From Modestobacter sp. Leaf380 (lineage in GTDB: Bacteria > Actinomycetota > Actinomycetes > Mycobacteriales > Geodermatophilaceae), in assembly GCF_001424485.1 (NCBI RefSeq), contig NZ_LMQC01000021.1, positions 187,249 through 251,248 of the forward strand: DNA of 64,000 bases. Reading direction: 5' to 3'. The notes under the pieces were generated by a model that searched no databases, was not told the DNA's origin, and was given only the letters and a program-made list of their open reading frames with translations. The position numbers and the translations under genes were made by a program. This document shows positions 27,757 through 36,199 of the stretch, piece by piece; position 1 is the stretch's first letter; every line of letters starts with the position of its first letter.

Positions 27757-28562
27757 CCGAGCCCCGCCGCTACGAGACCGCGCTGGGTGCCTCCACCCGG
27801 GAGACCATCACCCTGCTGGGCACCGACCTGGCCCGCGACGTCATGGGCACCGTCGGGTTCGGCGAGCTGGCCTTCTGGCTGGCCACCCAGCGCCGTCCCA
27901 GCCCCGGTGAGACCCGGGTGTTCGAGTCGGTGCTGGCCGCGCTGGCCGACCACGGGTTCACCCCGACGGCGATCGTCACCCGGTTGACCTACCTGTCCGC
28001 GCCGGACTCCGTGCAGGGCGCGCTGGCCGCCGGGCTGCTCGGCGGCGGCTCGCGGTTCCTCGGCGTCACCGAGGACTGCGGCCGCTTCCTGGACGACGTC
28101 CTGCGGGCCCAGGACGAGCTCCCCACCGACGACGCCGGCTGGGACGCCCTGGCCCTGGCCACCGTGCAGCGCGAGCGGGAGGCCAGGCGCTTCGTGCCGG
28201 GCCTGGGGCACCACGTCCACAAGGACGGCGACCCGCGCACCCCCCGGCTGATGCAGATCGCCGCCGAGGAGGGCCTGGTCGGCCCGCACCTGTCGCTGTT
28301 CGCCGCCATCGGCCGGGTGCACCCCCAGGTGCTCGGGAAGACGCTGCCGCTCAACGGGGCCGGCGTCTGCGGCGCCGCGCTGGCCGACCTCGGGCTGCCG
28401 CTGGAGCTGCTGCGCGGGTTCGCGCTGCTGGCCCGCACCGCCGGGCTGATCGGTCAGCTGGCCGAGGAGCTGCGGCACCCGGTCGCCAACGACGTCTTCC
28501 TCTCGGTGGACCTCAACAACCGCTCCGTCCCCCCAGACCCCTACGGAGGCCCCCGTGGCTGA
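27753..28562 (+). CDS. Citryl-CoA-lyase-like (citrate synthase superfamily) protein
   Basis: A 269-residue protein matching the lyase domain of ATP-citrate lyase or citryl-CoA lyase rather than full-length citrate synthase (about 430). GLLGGGSRFLGVTEDCGRF corresponds to the lyase GLLxxGxRFxG segment, and GLGHHVHKDGDPRTPRL carries the HxVH..DPR substrate site. Where known lyases read NVDG with a catalytic Asp, this one reads NGAG, so the Asp seems absent. It is likely to cleave a hydroxyacyl-CoA made by the adjacent CoA transferase. It overlaps both neighbours (4 and 8 bp). Confidence 0.75.
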   Translation: MTEPRRYETALGASTRETITLLGTDLARDVMGTVGFGELAFWLATQRRPSPGETRVFESVLAALADHGFTPTAIVTRLTYLSAPDSVQGALAAGLLGGGSRFLGVTEDCGRFLDDVLRAQDELPTDDAGWDALALATVQREREARRFVPGLGHHVHKDGDPRTPRLMQIAAEEGLVGPHLSLFAAIGRVHPQVLGKTLPLNGAGVCGAALADLGLPLELLRGFALLARTAGLIGQLAEELRHPVANDVFLSVDLNNRSVPPDPYGGPRG

Positions 28563-29418
28563 GCTCGTGGCGGTGGTCGCGTCCACGCACCACCCCTTCT
28601 ACTACCGCACCTCGACGATGCCCGAGGCCGAGCGGCCGCCGTTCGCCGCGGAGTGGATCGCCAAGATCGAGGCCTTCCGGGAGACGCTCACCGCGGCCCG
28701 GCCCGACGTGCTGGTGATGGTCGGCAGCGACCACTTCCACCAGCTGTGGCTGGACAACATGCCGCAGTTCCTGGTGGGCAAGGCCCCGTTCTTCGACGCC
28801 AACTTCCACAACGAGGAGCGCGAGTTCGGGCTGCCCAAGATGCGGCTGCGCGGCCAGGAGGACCTCGCCGCGCACCTGCTGCGCGACGGGCTGGACCGCG
28901 ACTTCGACCTGGCGTTCTCCAACGAGCTGCGGATCGACCACAGCATCACCTGCCCGATCATCACGCTGCGGCCCGAGGCCGACCTGCCGATCGTGCCGGT
29001 CTACACCAACATCTTCGCCCCGCCGCTCCCGCAGCCGCGCCGGTTCGTCGCCCTGGGCGGGGTGATCCGGGAGATGGTGGAGTCCTGGGAGTCCGACCTG
29101 CGGGTCGCCGTCATCGGCACCGGGCACCTGTCCCTGGAGCTCGGCGGCCCCCGCCAGTTCGGGCCCACCGGCCCGGACCCGGTGTTCGACCGGCGGGCGG
29201 TGGACTGGATCGCCAACGGGGACGTCGCCGGCTGCCTGGCCGAGGTGTCGCTGGAGTCGCTGCACGCCCCGGGCAACGCCACCCACGGGTTCATGGACTT
29301 CATGCTGATGATGGGCGTGGCCGGCGAGGGCGCGAAAGCCGACTTCGTGGAGACGGTCGACCTGTTCCACACCATGGAGGCCTACTTCACCTGGTACCCG
29401 GGAGGGGACCCCCGATGA
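28555..29418 (+). CDS. Class III extradiol ring-cleavage dioxygenase, catalytic subunit (LigB family)
   Basis: A 287-residue LigB-fold iron(II) dioxygenase. His ligands are seen in VVASTHHPFYY (H12/H13) and VGSDHFHQLW (H60/H62), close to H12 and H61 of LigB; a C-terminal Glu lies near THGFMDFMLMMGVAGEG. Members open protocatechuate, gallate or related catechols by meta or 4,5-cleavage. The substrate is not decided by sequence. The GTG at 28555 has GGAGG just upstream and overlaps the lyase gene by 8 bp. LigA follows with an ATGA overlap, the reverse of the ligA-ligB order in sphingomonads. Confidence 0.87.
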   Translation: MAELVAVVASTHHPFYYRTSTMPEAERPPFAAEWIAKIEAFRETLTAARPDVLVMVGSDHFHQLWLDNMPQFLVGKAPFFDANFHNEEREFGLPKMRLRGQEDLAAHLLRDGLDRDFDLAFSNELRIDHSITCPIITLRPEADLPIVPVYTNIFAPPLPQPRRFVALGGVIREMVESWESDLRVAVIGTGHLSLELGGPRQFGPTGPDPVFDRRAVDWIANGDVAGCLAEVSLESLHAPGNATHGFMDFMLMMGVAGEGAKADFVETVDLFHTMEAYFTWYPGGDPR

Positions 29419-29774
29419 GCAAGTACCTGATCGACAAGTTCCTCTTCTCCGTCGACCGCGACCCGGAGCTGACCGAGCGGTACCGCACCGACCCGGTCGA
29501 GCTGGTCGAGTGGTGGGAGCGGGAGCTGGCCGGCTCGCTGCTCAACTGCATCCCGCACGAGAAGACCACCTGGCTGGCCTTCGACGACGACGAGCGGCGG
29601 GCGCTGCGCGAGCACGACCACGTGGCGCTGTTCGAGATGGGCGCGCACCCCTTCCTCACCCTCACGCTCTTCATCGCGCTCTTCGAGCGCGACCACGGCC
29701 CGATGGAGTACCAGCTGGCCTACGCCCGGGCGATGGACCACGTCACCCAGCCCTACCCGGACATCTCCACGTAG
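29415..29774 (+). CDS. Extradiol dioxygenase small subunit (LigA family)
   Basis: A 119-residue, all-helical LigA-type alpha subunit that caps the active site of LigB in heterotetramers. Typical segments are ELTERYRTDPVELVEWWE, IPHEKTTWLAFDDDERRALREHD and ALFEMGAHPFLTLTLFIALFERD. It is translated by ATGA overlap from ligB, so the subunits should be made in equal amounts. It is the last gene of the operon, 18 bp from the convergent intradiol dioxygenase gene. Confidence 0.87.
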   Translation: MSKYLIDKFLFSVDRDPELTERYRTDPVELVEWWERELAGSLLNCIPHEKTTWLAFDDDERRALREHDHVALFEMGAHPFLTLTLFIALFERDHGPMEYQLAYARAMDHVTQPYPDIST

Positions 29775-29792
29775 GCCCCAGCGAAGGGGTGG

Positions 29793-30674
29793 TCAGCGGC
29801 TGGGCGGGGTGCCGCCGGGGCCGCCGCCGGCCTCGGTGGAGGTGTCGACGCCGACGTCCATGGTGACCGTGTAGCCCTCGGCCACCGAGCCGGTGACGGT
29901 CGGGGTCTGCAGGTCGGCGCCGTCGGAGAACACGCCGTCGGTGGCCAGGCTGACCCGGGCCAGGTTGGCCACCGACGCCTCGTAGCCCTCGGTGGCGTAG
30001 ACGGTCTCGCAGACGTCCTGCGGCAGCGCGATCTGGGAGGTGGCGACGACGTTGGCGGCGTCGCTGATCGAGGCCTCGTCGGGGTACACCTCGAAGTGCA
30101 CGTGCGGCCACCGCCCGTCGTAGCAGGCCGGCCAGACGGTGGTGAAGGTGACGACGCCGTCGGCGTCGGCGACCTGGACGCCGCGCAGGTAGTTCTGGTC
30201 GGTGACGCCGTCGGAGTAGAGGGAGTAGCCGCCCTCCCGGGTGCAGTGCCAGACGTAGACCGCGGCGCCCTCGTAGGCCCCGCCGGCAGCGAGGTCCTGC
30301 ACGGTGAGCGTGAGGGACACCGGGACGCCCTCGGCGGTGCCGGTGAGGTCGCCGAAGCTGGTGGTGAGGTCGCTGCGGACGATGCCGCTCTGGCTGAGGA
30401 CGTCGGGTCCGTTCGACCCGTCGCCCGGGTAGGGCCCGGCGGTCTCCTCGGGGATCTCCCCCGCCGCGGTCTCCGCCGACGCCGACGACGCCGTCGAGCT
30501 GCTGGTCGAGGCACCGCACGCCGCCAGACCCACGGTGGCGGCGCCGATGCCCAGGAAGCCGAGCACCCGGCGCCGGCTGAGCAGCGTGTCCAGGTCGAAG
30601 CGGAGTCCCTGGTCGACGACCTCGTCGTCGGGGCGGGCCAGCGGGCGGCCCTCGTAGGTCGTGTCGGTGCTCAT
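29793..30674 (-). CDS. Tat-exported intradiol-dioxygenase-like lipoprotein
   Basis: A 293-residue protein. SRRRVLGFLGIGAATVGLAACG (about 33-54) is a twin-arginine signal ending in a lipobox (LAAC), so it should be exported folded and lipid-anchored. After a Ser/Ala linker comes an intradiol dioxygenase fold. Candidate Fe(III) ligands are Tyr in YVWHCTREGGYSLYSD, Tyr in ACYDGRWP and His in RWPHVHFEVYP. Members cleave catechol-type rings between the hydroxyls. An extracellular form beside a cytoplasmic LigAB operon suggests attack on catechols or lignin-like phenols outside the cell (inference). Confidence 0.85.
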   Translation of the reverse strand: MSTDTTYEGRPLARPDDEVVDQGLRFDLDTLLSRRRVLGFLGIGAATVGLAACGASTSSSTASSASAETAAGEIPEETAGPYPGDGSNGPDVLSQSGIVRSDLTTSFGDLTGTAEGVPVSLTLTVQDLAAGGAYEGAAVYVWHCTREGGYSLYSDGVTDQNYLRGVQVADADGVVTFTTVWPACYDGRWPHVHFEVYPDEASISDAANVVATSQIALPQDVCETVYATEGYEASVANLARVSLATDGVFSDGADLQTPTVTGSVAEGYTVTMDVGVDTSTEAGGGPGGTPPSR

Positions 30675-30822
30675 GTCGTCTCCCCGGGTGGTGGGCGCGG
30701 ACCCGGCCGGGTCCCGCGGTGTCGTGGACGACGGTGCGGGGAGACGCTCGGTGGGTTGCGTGCGTCCGCTGTGTGTCCCCCGTGAGCGCAGGACCGTCGG
30801 ACCCCTCGGCGACACTGGCCGG

Positions 30823-32514
30823 GTGCTGCGCTCCGTCGTCCTCGTCCGCCGAGGGGACGACGTGGAGGCCCACGAGGACGGCACGGTCACCCGGCTGGGG
30901 CGGGAGGACCTGCCGGCCTGGGTCGCCGCCCGCGAGCCCGGGCACCCCCGCTGGGTCTGGGACGACGCCACCCGCTGGTACCCCGGTCTGCTGGCCGCCG
31001 GGGTGCGGGTGGAGCGGTGCACCGACCTGCGGTTGTGCCACGGCGTGCTGCGCCGCTCCGCGCACGTGGACCAGACGCTGCTGGCCGGGGCGGACACCGA
31101 CGGCTGGGACGCCCTGTCCCCGGTGACCGCCGACGAGCCGGCGCTGTTCGCGTTGGCCGACCCGGCCGACCGACTGGACCCGATCGCCGAGCTGGCCCGG
31201 CAGCAGGCCGCACTGGCGGCGAGCCCGGAGCTGCGCCGGCTGGGTCTGCTGCTGGCCGCGGAGTCTGCGGGCGCCCTGGTGGCGGCGGAGATGCAGCACG
31301 CCGGGATGCCGTGGCGGGCCGACGTGCACGACCGGCTGCTGCGGGACCTGCTGGGTCCGCGCCCGGTCGCCGGGCAGCGCCCGGCGGTGCTGGAGCGCCT
31401 GCTGCCAGAGATCCGGGCGGCGTTCGGGCAGCCGGTGATGAACCCGGACTCCCCCACCGACCTGCTGGCCTCGTTGCGGGCAGCGGGTCTGGAGGTGACC
31501 GACACCCGGTCCTGGACGTTGCGGGAGATCGAGCACCCCGGCGTCGAGCCGCTGCTGCGCTACAAGAAGCTGCTGCGGCTGATGCACGCCAACGGCTGGT
31601 CGTGGCTGGACGCCTGGGTGCGGGACGGCCGGTTCCGGCCGGTGTTCCTGCCCGCCGGCGTGGTCACCGGCCGGTGGGCCTCGCAGGGCGGGGGTGCGCT
31701 CAGTGCGCCGGTGCAGCTGCGCCCGGCGGCGGTCGCCGACGAGGGCTGGCGGTTCGTGGTCGCCGACGTCGCGCAGCTGGAGCCGCGGGTGCTGGCCGGG
31801 ATGAGCCGGGACGCCGCGATGGCCGAGGCCGCCCGGGCCCGAGACCTCTACCAGGGCATGGTCGACAGCGGCGCTGTGGAGACCCGTACCCAGGCCAAGC
31901 TCGGCATCCTGGGTGCCATGTACGGCGGCACCCGCGGGGAGAGCGGGGCCATGCTGCCGCGGCTGACCCGCCGCTACCCGGCCGCGGTGGGGTTGGTGGA
32001 GCAGGCCGCCCGGGCCGGTGAGCGCGGCGAGGTGGTGTCGACGCTGCTGGGCCGGGGTTCACCCCGTCCGGGCCCGTGGTCCCGGGGGGACGCCGACGAC
32101 CCGGCGACCGGGCGTGCGGCGGACTCCCGGCGGCGGGCCTGGGGCCGGTTCACCCGGAACTTCGTCGTGCAGGGCACCGGTGCCGAGTGGGCGTCGTGCT
32201 GGCTGGCCGACCTGCGCAACCGGCTGTGGCGGCTGGGCGATGGCCTGCTGACCGACCGCCCGCACCTGGTCTTCTTCCTGCACGACGAGGTCGTGGTGCA
32301 CAGCCCGGCCGCGCTGGCCGACGACGTTGCCGAGGTGGTGCGGGCCGCCGCGGTGGAGGCGGGCCGGCTGCTGTTCGGATCGTTCCCGGTGGACTTCCCG
32401 CTCGACGTCGCGGTGGTCCGCTCGTGGGCCGACGCGGACGCCCCCCTCGACCCGGCAGCGGAGGACGGGAACCTGCCGGCAGAGGTCCCGGACACCGACG
32501 TCCGGGCTGTCTGA
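30823..32514 (+). CDS. DNA polymerase I-type (family A) polymerase, short paralogue
   Basis: A 563-residue protein annotated in actinobacteria as bifunctional 3'-5' exonuclease/DNA polymerase. The polymerase motifs are intact: motif A VVADVAQLEPRVLAG, motif B RTQAKLGILGAMYGG and motif C FFLHDEVVVHSP (HDE). The 5' nuclease domain is absent. The first 140 residues, where a proofreading domain should be, lack a visible DxE exonuclease motif, so proofreading is doubtful. It is probably an accessory repair polymerase. GACACT lies 6 bases before GTG 30823, a leaderless-type start. Confidence 0.85.
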   Translation: MLRSVVLVRRGDDVEAHEDGTVTRLGREDLPAWVAAREPGHPRWVWDDATRWYPGLLAAGVRVERCTDLRLCHGVLRRSAHVDQTLLAGADTDGWDALSPVTADEPALFALADPADRLDPIAELARQQAALAASPELRRLGLLLAAESAGALVAAEMQHAGMPWRADVHDRLLRDLLGPRPVAGQRPAVLERLLPEIRAAFGQPVMNPDSPTDLLASLRAAGLEVTDTRSWTLREIEHPGVEPLLRYKKLLRLMHANGWSWLDAWVRDGRFRPVFLPAGVVTGRWASQGGGALSAPVQLRPAAVADEGWRFVVADVAQLEPRVLAGMSRDAAMAEAARARDLYQGMVDSGAVETRTQAKLGILGAMYGGTRGESGAMLPRLTRRYPAAVGLVEQAARAGERGEVVSTLLGRGSPRPGPWSRGDADDPATGRAADSRRRAWGRFTRNFVVQGTGAEWASCWLADLRNRLWRLGDGLLTDRPHLVFFLHDEVVVHSPAALADDVAEVVRAAAVEAGRLLFGSFPVDFPLDVAVVRSWADADAPLDPAAEDGNLPAEVPDTDVRAV

Positions 32515-32599
32515 TCCCGGCGCGGCAGCTGGTCCCTGATCCGGCCCCGGTCTCAGGAGGGCGACGGGGCGTGGACGCGGCACGCGCCGCCGCCAGGGC

Positions 32600-34479
32600 T
32601 CAGAACGGCGGCTCGTCGTGGACCGGCGCAACCCCTGCGACCTCCAGCCCCTGAGCCCGGCGGGCTCGCGCCGCCTCGAGTTCGGCGTCGATCTCGGCCG
32701 CGACGCCGGCGCGCTCCGCGGCGGTGGCCCGACGGCGGGCACGCTCCTCGGGAGTGGGGGTGCGGTACTGCCGGGGGGTGCGGCCGAACAGCTCGGTGAA
32801 CGTGTCCGGCTGGGTGCCGGCCGCCACGTGCGCCTCGGCGACGGCCACGGGCCGGGTGGTGCGGGTCCGTCCGCCGGGCGGGGTGACGTGCAGGGTCCCG
32901 TCGGCGTCCACGGCGAACGCCCAGCCCGGAGCGTGGGTCTTGAGCCGGTGGTGCCGGCGGCAGAGGCAGGCCAGGTTCGTGACGCACGTCGGTCCGCCGG
33001 CCCCGGGGTCTCGGTGGTCGCGTGGGACGACGTGGTCGAGGTCGACGTGGTCGGCTGGTCGGTGGCAGCCGGGGAAGCGGCAGTGCTGGTCGCGGGCCTT
33101 GACGAAACGGACCTGCGCGGCAATCGGCACGTACCCCTGGACCTCGGGCGGTGGACCCAGTCCCGCGCCACGACGGTGTGCGGAACGCGCCTCGGACGGT
33201 GACGCGACCGCCCGCAACCGGCCGGCGCTGTCGACGACCTCGAACCAGACCTGACCCCCGTCGACCCGTCCGCCGGTGCGGTGACCGGCCAGGGCACCGG
33301 ACCGAGCCAGCAGCTCGGCCACCGCGACCGGACCGACGCTCAGTCCACCGATCGACGCCGTCCCCGGCGTCCGTGGCCCTCGCCCAGCCGCGACTGCGTC
33401 CAGGGCCTCGGCCCCCGCAGCGCACGGCGCCGGACCCACCGGTGCGGCAGCTCCCGCGGTCAGGACGGGAGCCAGGTGGTCGGGGTGGTCGTCGCGGTGG
33501 TCGTGGAGGTCGGCCAGGTCCACCCGCAGGCGCAGCTGCCAGCTGGCGCGGGCCACGTCCTCGGGGAGCGTCTCCCAGGGCCGGGTCAGCAGCTGGCGCA
33601 GCGCGTCCACGCGGAGCTGCCCGATCGGGCGGCGGTCACCGCCCTTCCGCATCACCGCGGCCATGGCGTCGACCACGGACTGCATCGCTGCGGCGTCGGC
33701 GGCGTCCAGCAGGTCGGCCCGCAGTCCGCGAGGCCGTCCCCGGACCCCACCGTCGTCACGTTCTGCTTCCGCCGGCGTCGCTCGGCCCGCCGTGCGGCCT
33801 CCGCCGGGTCCGCGGCGATCAGCGCCCCGGCCACCCGGTCTGCGAGTGGGGTCGGGCCCAGGCCCTCGCCGATCCAGGCGAGGCCCCGGGCAGCCACGTC
33901 GTCGACGACGTCGTCGTCCACCCCGCCGCCCGCGGAGCGCTTGCGGTGGCCGAGGGCGTCGACCAGCACCTGGCACCGCCGGACGTCGATCTCCCCGTCC
34001 GCCAGGGCGGCCCACACCCGCGGCAGCTGCTCGGCGAGCACCCGCTGCTCGTCCACCAGCACCGAGGCGGACCCGACGCTGATGCCCAGCACCACAGCGA
34101 CCTCGTCGGCCACCCAGTCGTCCGGCCGATCCGGGGCGGACGGGTCGTCGGCGCGGGCGCCGGGCAGGCGTTCATGGGTCGGCTGCAGGGCGGCGAGCCG
34201 GGAGACAGCTGCTGCCTGCAGCGCGTGCAGCTGGGCCTGGGCCTCGGCCACGTCGCGCAGGACGGCGTGCACCGCGGCGCGGTCGCTGCGTCCGGTGACC
34301 AGCAGCTCCGCCAGGCGGGTGGGCCGGACGCTGACGTCGGCCGGCAGGAGCCCCGCAGCCACCTGGGCGACCCGCTCGGCCTCCAGCACGGTGGCCCGGG
34401 CAGCAGCTGAGGTGAACACCTCGACCTGCCCGACACCGAGGGAGACGCCGAACCGCGTCCTGGCCACGACCTGCTCCAC
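32600..34479 (-). pseudogene. DUF222/HNH endonuclease (13E12-type), frameshifted
   Basis: The N-terminal DUF222 part (from GTG 34479, GGGAGG upstream) runs VEQVVARTRFGVSLG to RRRKQNVTTVGSGDGLAD. At about 33724 one C seems lost: restoring it gives GLADLRADLLDAADAAAMQSVV and joins the second frame. That frame carries the HNH nuclease CRFPGCHRPADHVDLDHVVPRDH, then LCRRHHRLKTH, and ends at 32600. The family comprises repeated, often SOS-induced nucleases in actinobacteria. The break may be real decay or a base-call error. A LexA-type box lies 20 bp upstream. Confidence 0.75.
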
Positions 34480-34498
34480 GTCCCACCTCCCGCTCGGT

Positions 34499-34514
34499 TC
34501 GAACACCTGTACGA
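34499..34514. promoter_or_regulatory. LexA (SOS) box upstream of the HNH endonuclease gene
   Basis: TCGAACACCTGTACGA matches the actinobacterial SOS box TCGAAC-N4-GTTCGA with one mismatch. It directly abuts the -10 element (34515-34520) of the leftward promoter, so LexA binding would block RNA polymerase. DUF222/HNH genes of mycobacteria are known LexA targets, which supports the call. Confidence 0.75.
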
Positions 34515-34543
34515 ACCTTAACGCACTTCTCGCGTCCGGACAA
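34515..34543 (-). promoter_or_regulatory. Leftward sigma-70-type promoter of the HNH gene
   Basis: On the minus strand TTGTCC (34538-34543) and TAAGGT (34515-34520) are separated by 17 bp. The site ends exactly where the LexA box begins. Confidence 0.65.
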
Positions 34544-34879
34544 GGCAAACGTGCAGCTCAGGACGAAGGCAGCCGACCGCTACGCCCGTGCTCACTCCGC
34601 CGCGGGAGAGGGACGGCCTCAGCGTGTCGACCTGTTCGCCCACCCATGGAGAAGGCCGGCTCGGGGCGGCGGATGCATCACCAGGGACACCAGACCGACT
34701 GCTGACGCGACTCTCCCGCCGGGAGTCGTCCGGGCAGGACTGCGGGACGGCGCAGGTGGATCGCGGACCCGGGTGGACGGGGCGACAGGGTGGCCCGCCG
34801 AACGCGCCCCCGGTCGCAGAGCCCGGCCGCCGGACTGCACGGGACGGGGGCAGAGACAGCCCGGCCCTAGGCTGCGCGG
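34544..34879. other. Non-coding gap before the PucR-type gene
   Basis: No convincing gene is seen here. A weak imperfect hairpin lies at 34708-34728. At the right end TAGGCT (34868-34873) precedes GTG 34880 by six bases and is the likely -10 box of a leaderless transcript for the PucR-type gene. Confidence 0.55.
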
Positions 34880-36082
34880 GTGCCGTCCGACCGGGTCCAG
34901 CAGCTGGTCGACGCGCTGGCCGAGCGGCTGCAGCGCTCGGTGGTCGTCGACGACCCGCAGGTCCGGATGCTGGTCACCAGCCGGCACTTCGGCGACGAGG
35001 ACGACGTCCGGGTGCGCGCGGTGCTGCAGCGCGACGCCGGGCCCGCGGCCGTGGCGCACGTGCTGGGTTCCGGGGTCGCGTCCTGGCGTCAGGCGGGCTG
35101 GATCCCGGCGGAGCCCTCGATCGGGATGCACCCGCGCTGGTGCGTGCCGTTGCGCTGGCAGGGCGAGCTGCTGGGCCTGCTGATGGTCATCGACGCGGCG
35201 TCCGCGCTGGCCGACGACGAGGTCGCGGTGATCGGGTCGGCCGCCGGCGAGCTGGCCGCGGTGCTGGTCGGCGACCGGCACGCCGCCGACGCCGCGACGG
35301 CCGCCCGGGACGCCGTCGTCACCGCGCTGGTGGGCCGCGACCCGGCCGCCCGGACGGCGGCGCGGGCCGAGCTGGCCCGGACCGGTGCGCTGCCCACGGG
35401 CCGGCACGTCCGCGCGGTCGTGCTCGCCCTGGACGGCGTCGCCCCCGCGGACACCGAGCACGGCCGGGCCGCGGTCCGGCGCGGCCTGGTCGCGATGACC
35501 TCACGGTCGGCGGGCACCGTCCTCGGGGCCGTCACCGACGCCGGCGGCAGCGCGCTGCTGGTGACCGCCGGCCCGACGGAGGACGCCACGGTCGCCGGCC
35601 TCGCGGGCCTCGCCGTCGCGGAGGTGGCCGCGGTGGCCGCCGGCCGGTTCGGCTGCGTCGCCGGCACCGGCCCCGCCGTCGAAGGGCTGGACCGGGCGTG
35701 GACGTCGCACCGACAGGCCGAGCTGGCCACCCGCGCGGTGCCCCGGTTGGCACCCGGCCCGGTGGTGGACGCCGACGGGCTGGGCGTGGCCGGCGTGCTG
35801 CTGCGGGTGCCCCGAGAGGAGTGGGACGAGACCGCACTGCCCGTGGAGCTGGCCGCGCTGGCCGCCGGGGACCCGCAGGGCCGGCTGACCGACACCCTCA
35901 CCGCCTGGCTGGACGCCGGCGGCAACGCCCCGGCAGCCGCCGACGCCCTGCGGGTGCACCGCACGACGCTGCACCACCGGCTGGACCGGGTCCGCGAGCT
36001 CACCGGCGCCGACCTCGACGACGGCGGCACCCGGCTGCGCCTGCACCTGGGGCTCACCGTCGCGCGGCTGCTGGACGGCTGA
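34880..36082 (+). CDS. PucR family transcriptional regulator (GAF-like sensor, CdaR-type HTH)
   Basis: A 400-residue regulator. The N-terminal part (about 1-130) has GAF-like segments such as WCVPLRWQGELLGLLMVIDA. The C-terminus has the PucR HTH_30 signature LTAWLDAGGNAPAAADALRVHRTTLHHRLDRVRELTG (split here over about 345-380). The family controls purine, aromatic or other catabolic genes. The hydrolase-SDR pair starting 118 bp downstream on the same strand is the natural target (inference). The start is fixed by the -10 box six bases upstream. Confidence 0.87.
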   Translation: MPSDRVQQLVDALAERLQRSVVVDDPQVRMLVTSRHFGDEDDVRVRAVLQRDAGPAAVAHVLGSGVASWRQAGWIPAEPSIGMHPRWCVPLRWQGELLGLLMVIDAASALADDEVAVIGSAAGELAAVLVGDRHAADAATAARDAVVTALVGRDPAARTAARAELARTGALPTGRHVRAVVLALDGVAPADTEHGRAAVRRGLVAMTSRSAGTVLGAVTDAGGSALLVTAGPTEDATVAGLAGLAVAEVAAVAAGRFGCVAGTGPAVEGLDRAWTSHRQAELATRAVPRLAPGPVVDADGLGVAGVLLRVPREEWDETALPVELAALAAGDPQGRLTDTLTAWLDAGGNAPAAADALRVHRTTLHHRLDRVRELTGADLDDGGTRLRLHLGLTVARLLDG

Positions 36083-36199
36083 GTCCTCGCCAGCGAGCAC
36101 GTGAGGGGCCCACCGCGCTCGCCGCGGCCGTGGTGTCCGCCGTCACAGGCAACCGATGATCACCCGGTGGGTCGACGGCGACCCGGCAGGAGGCACGAC

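Noticed and set aside
34555-34860. A possible rightward gene in the 34.5-34.9 kb gap
   Set aside because: The frames are short or run through the PucR gene in the wrong frame; no conserved motif or ribosome site.
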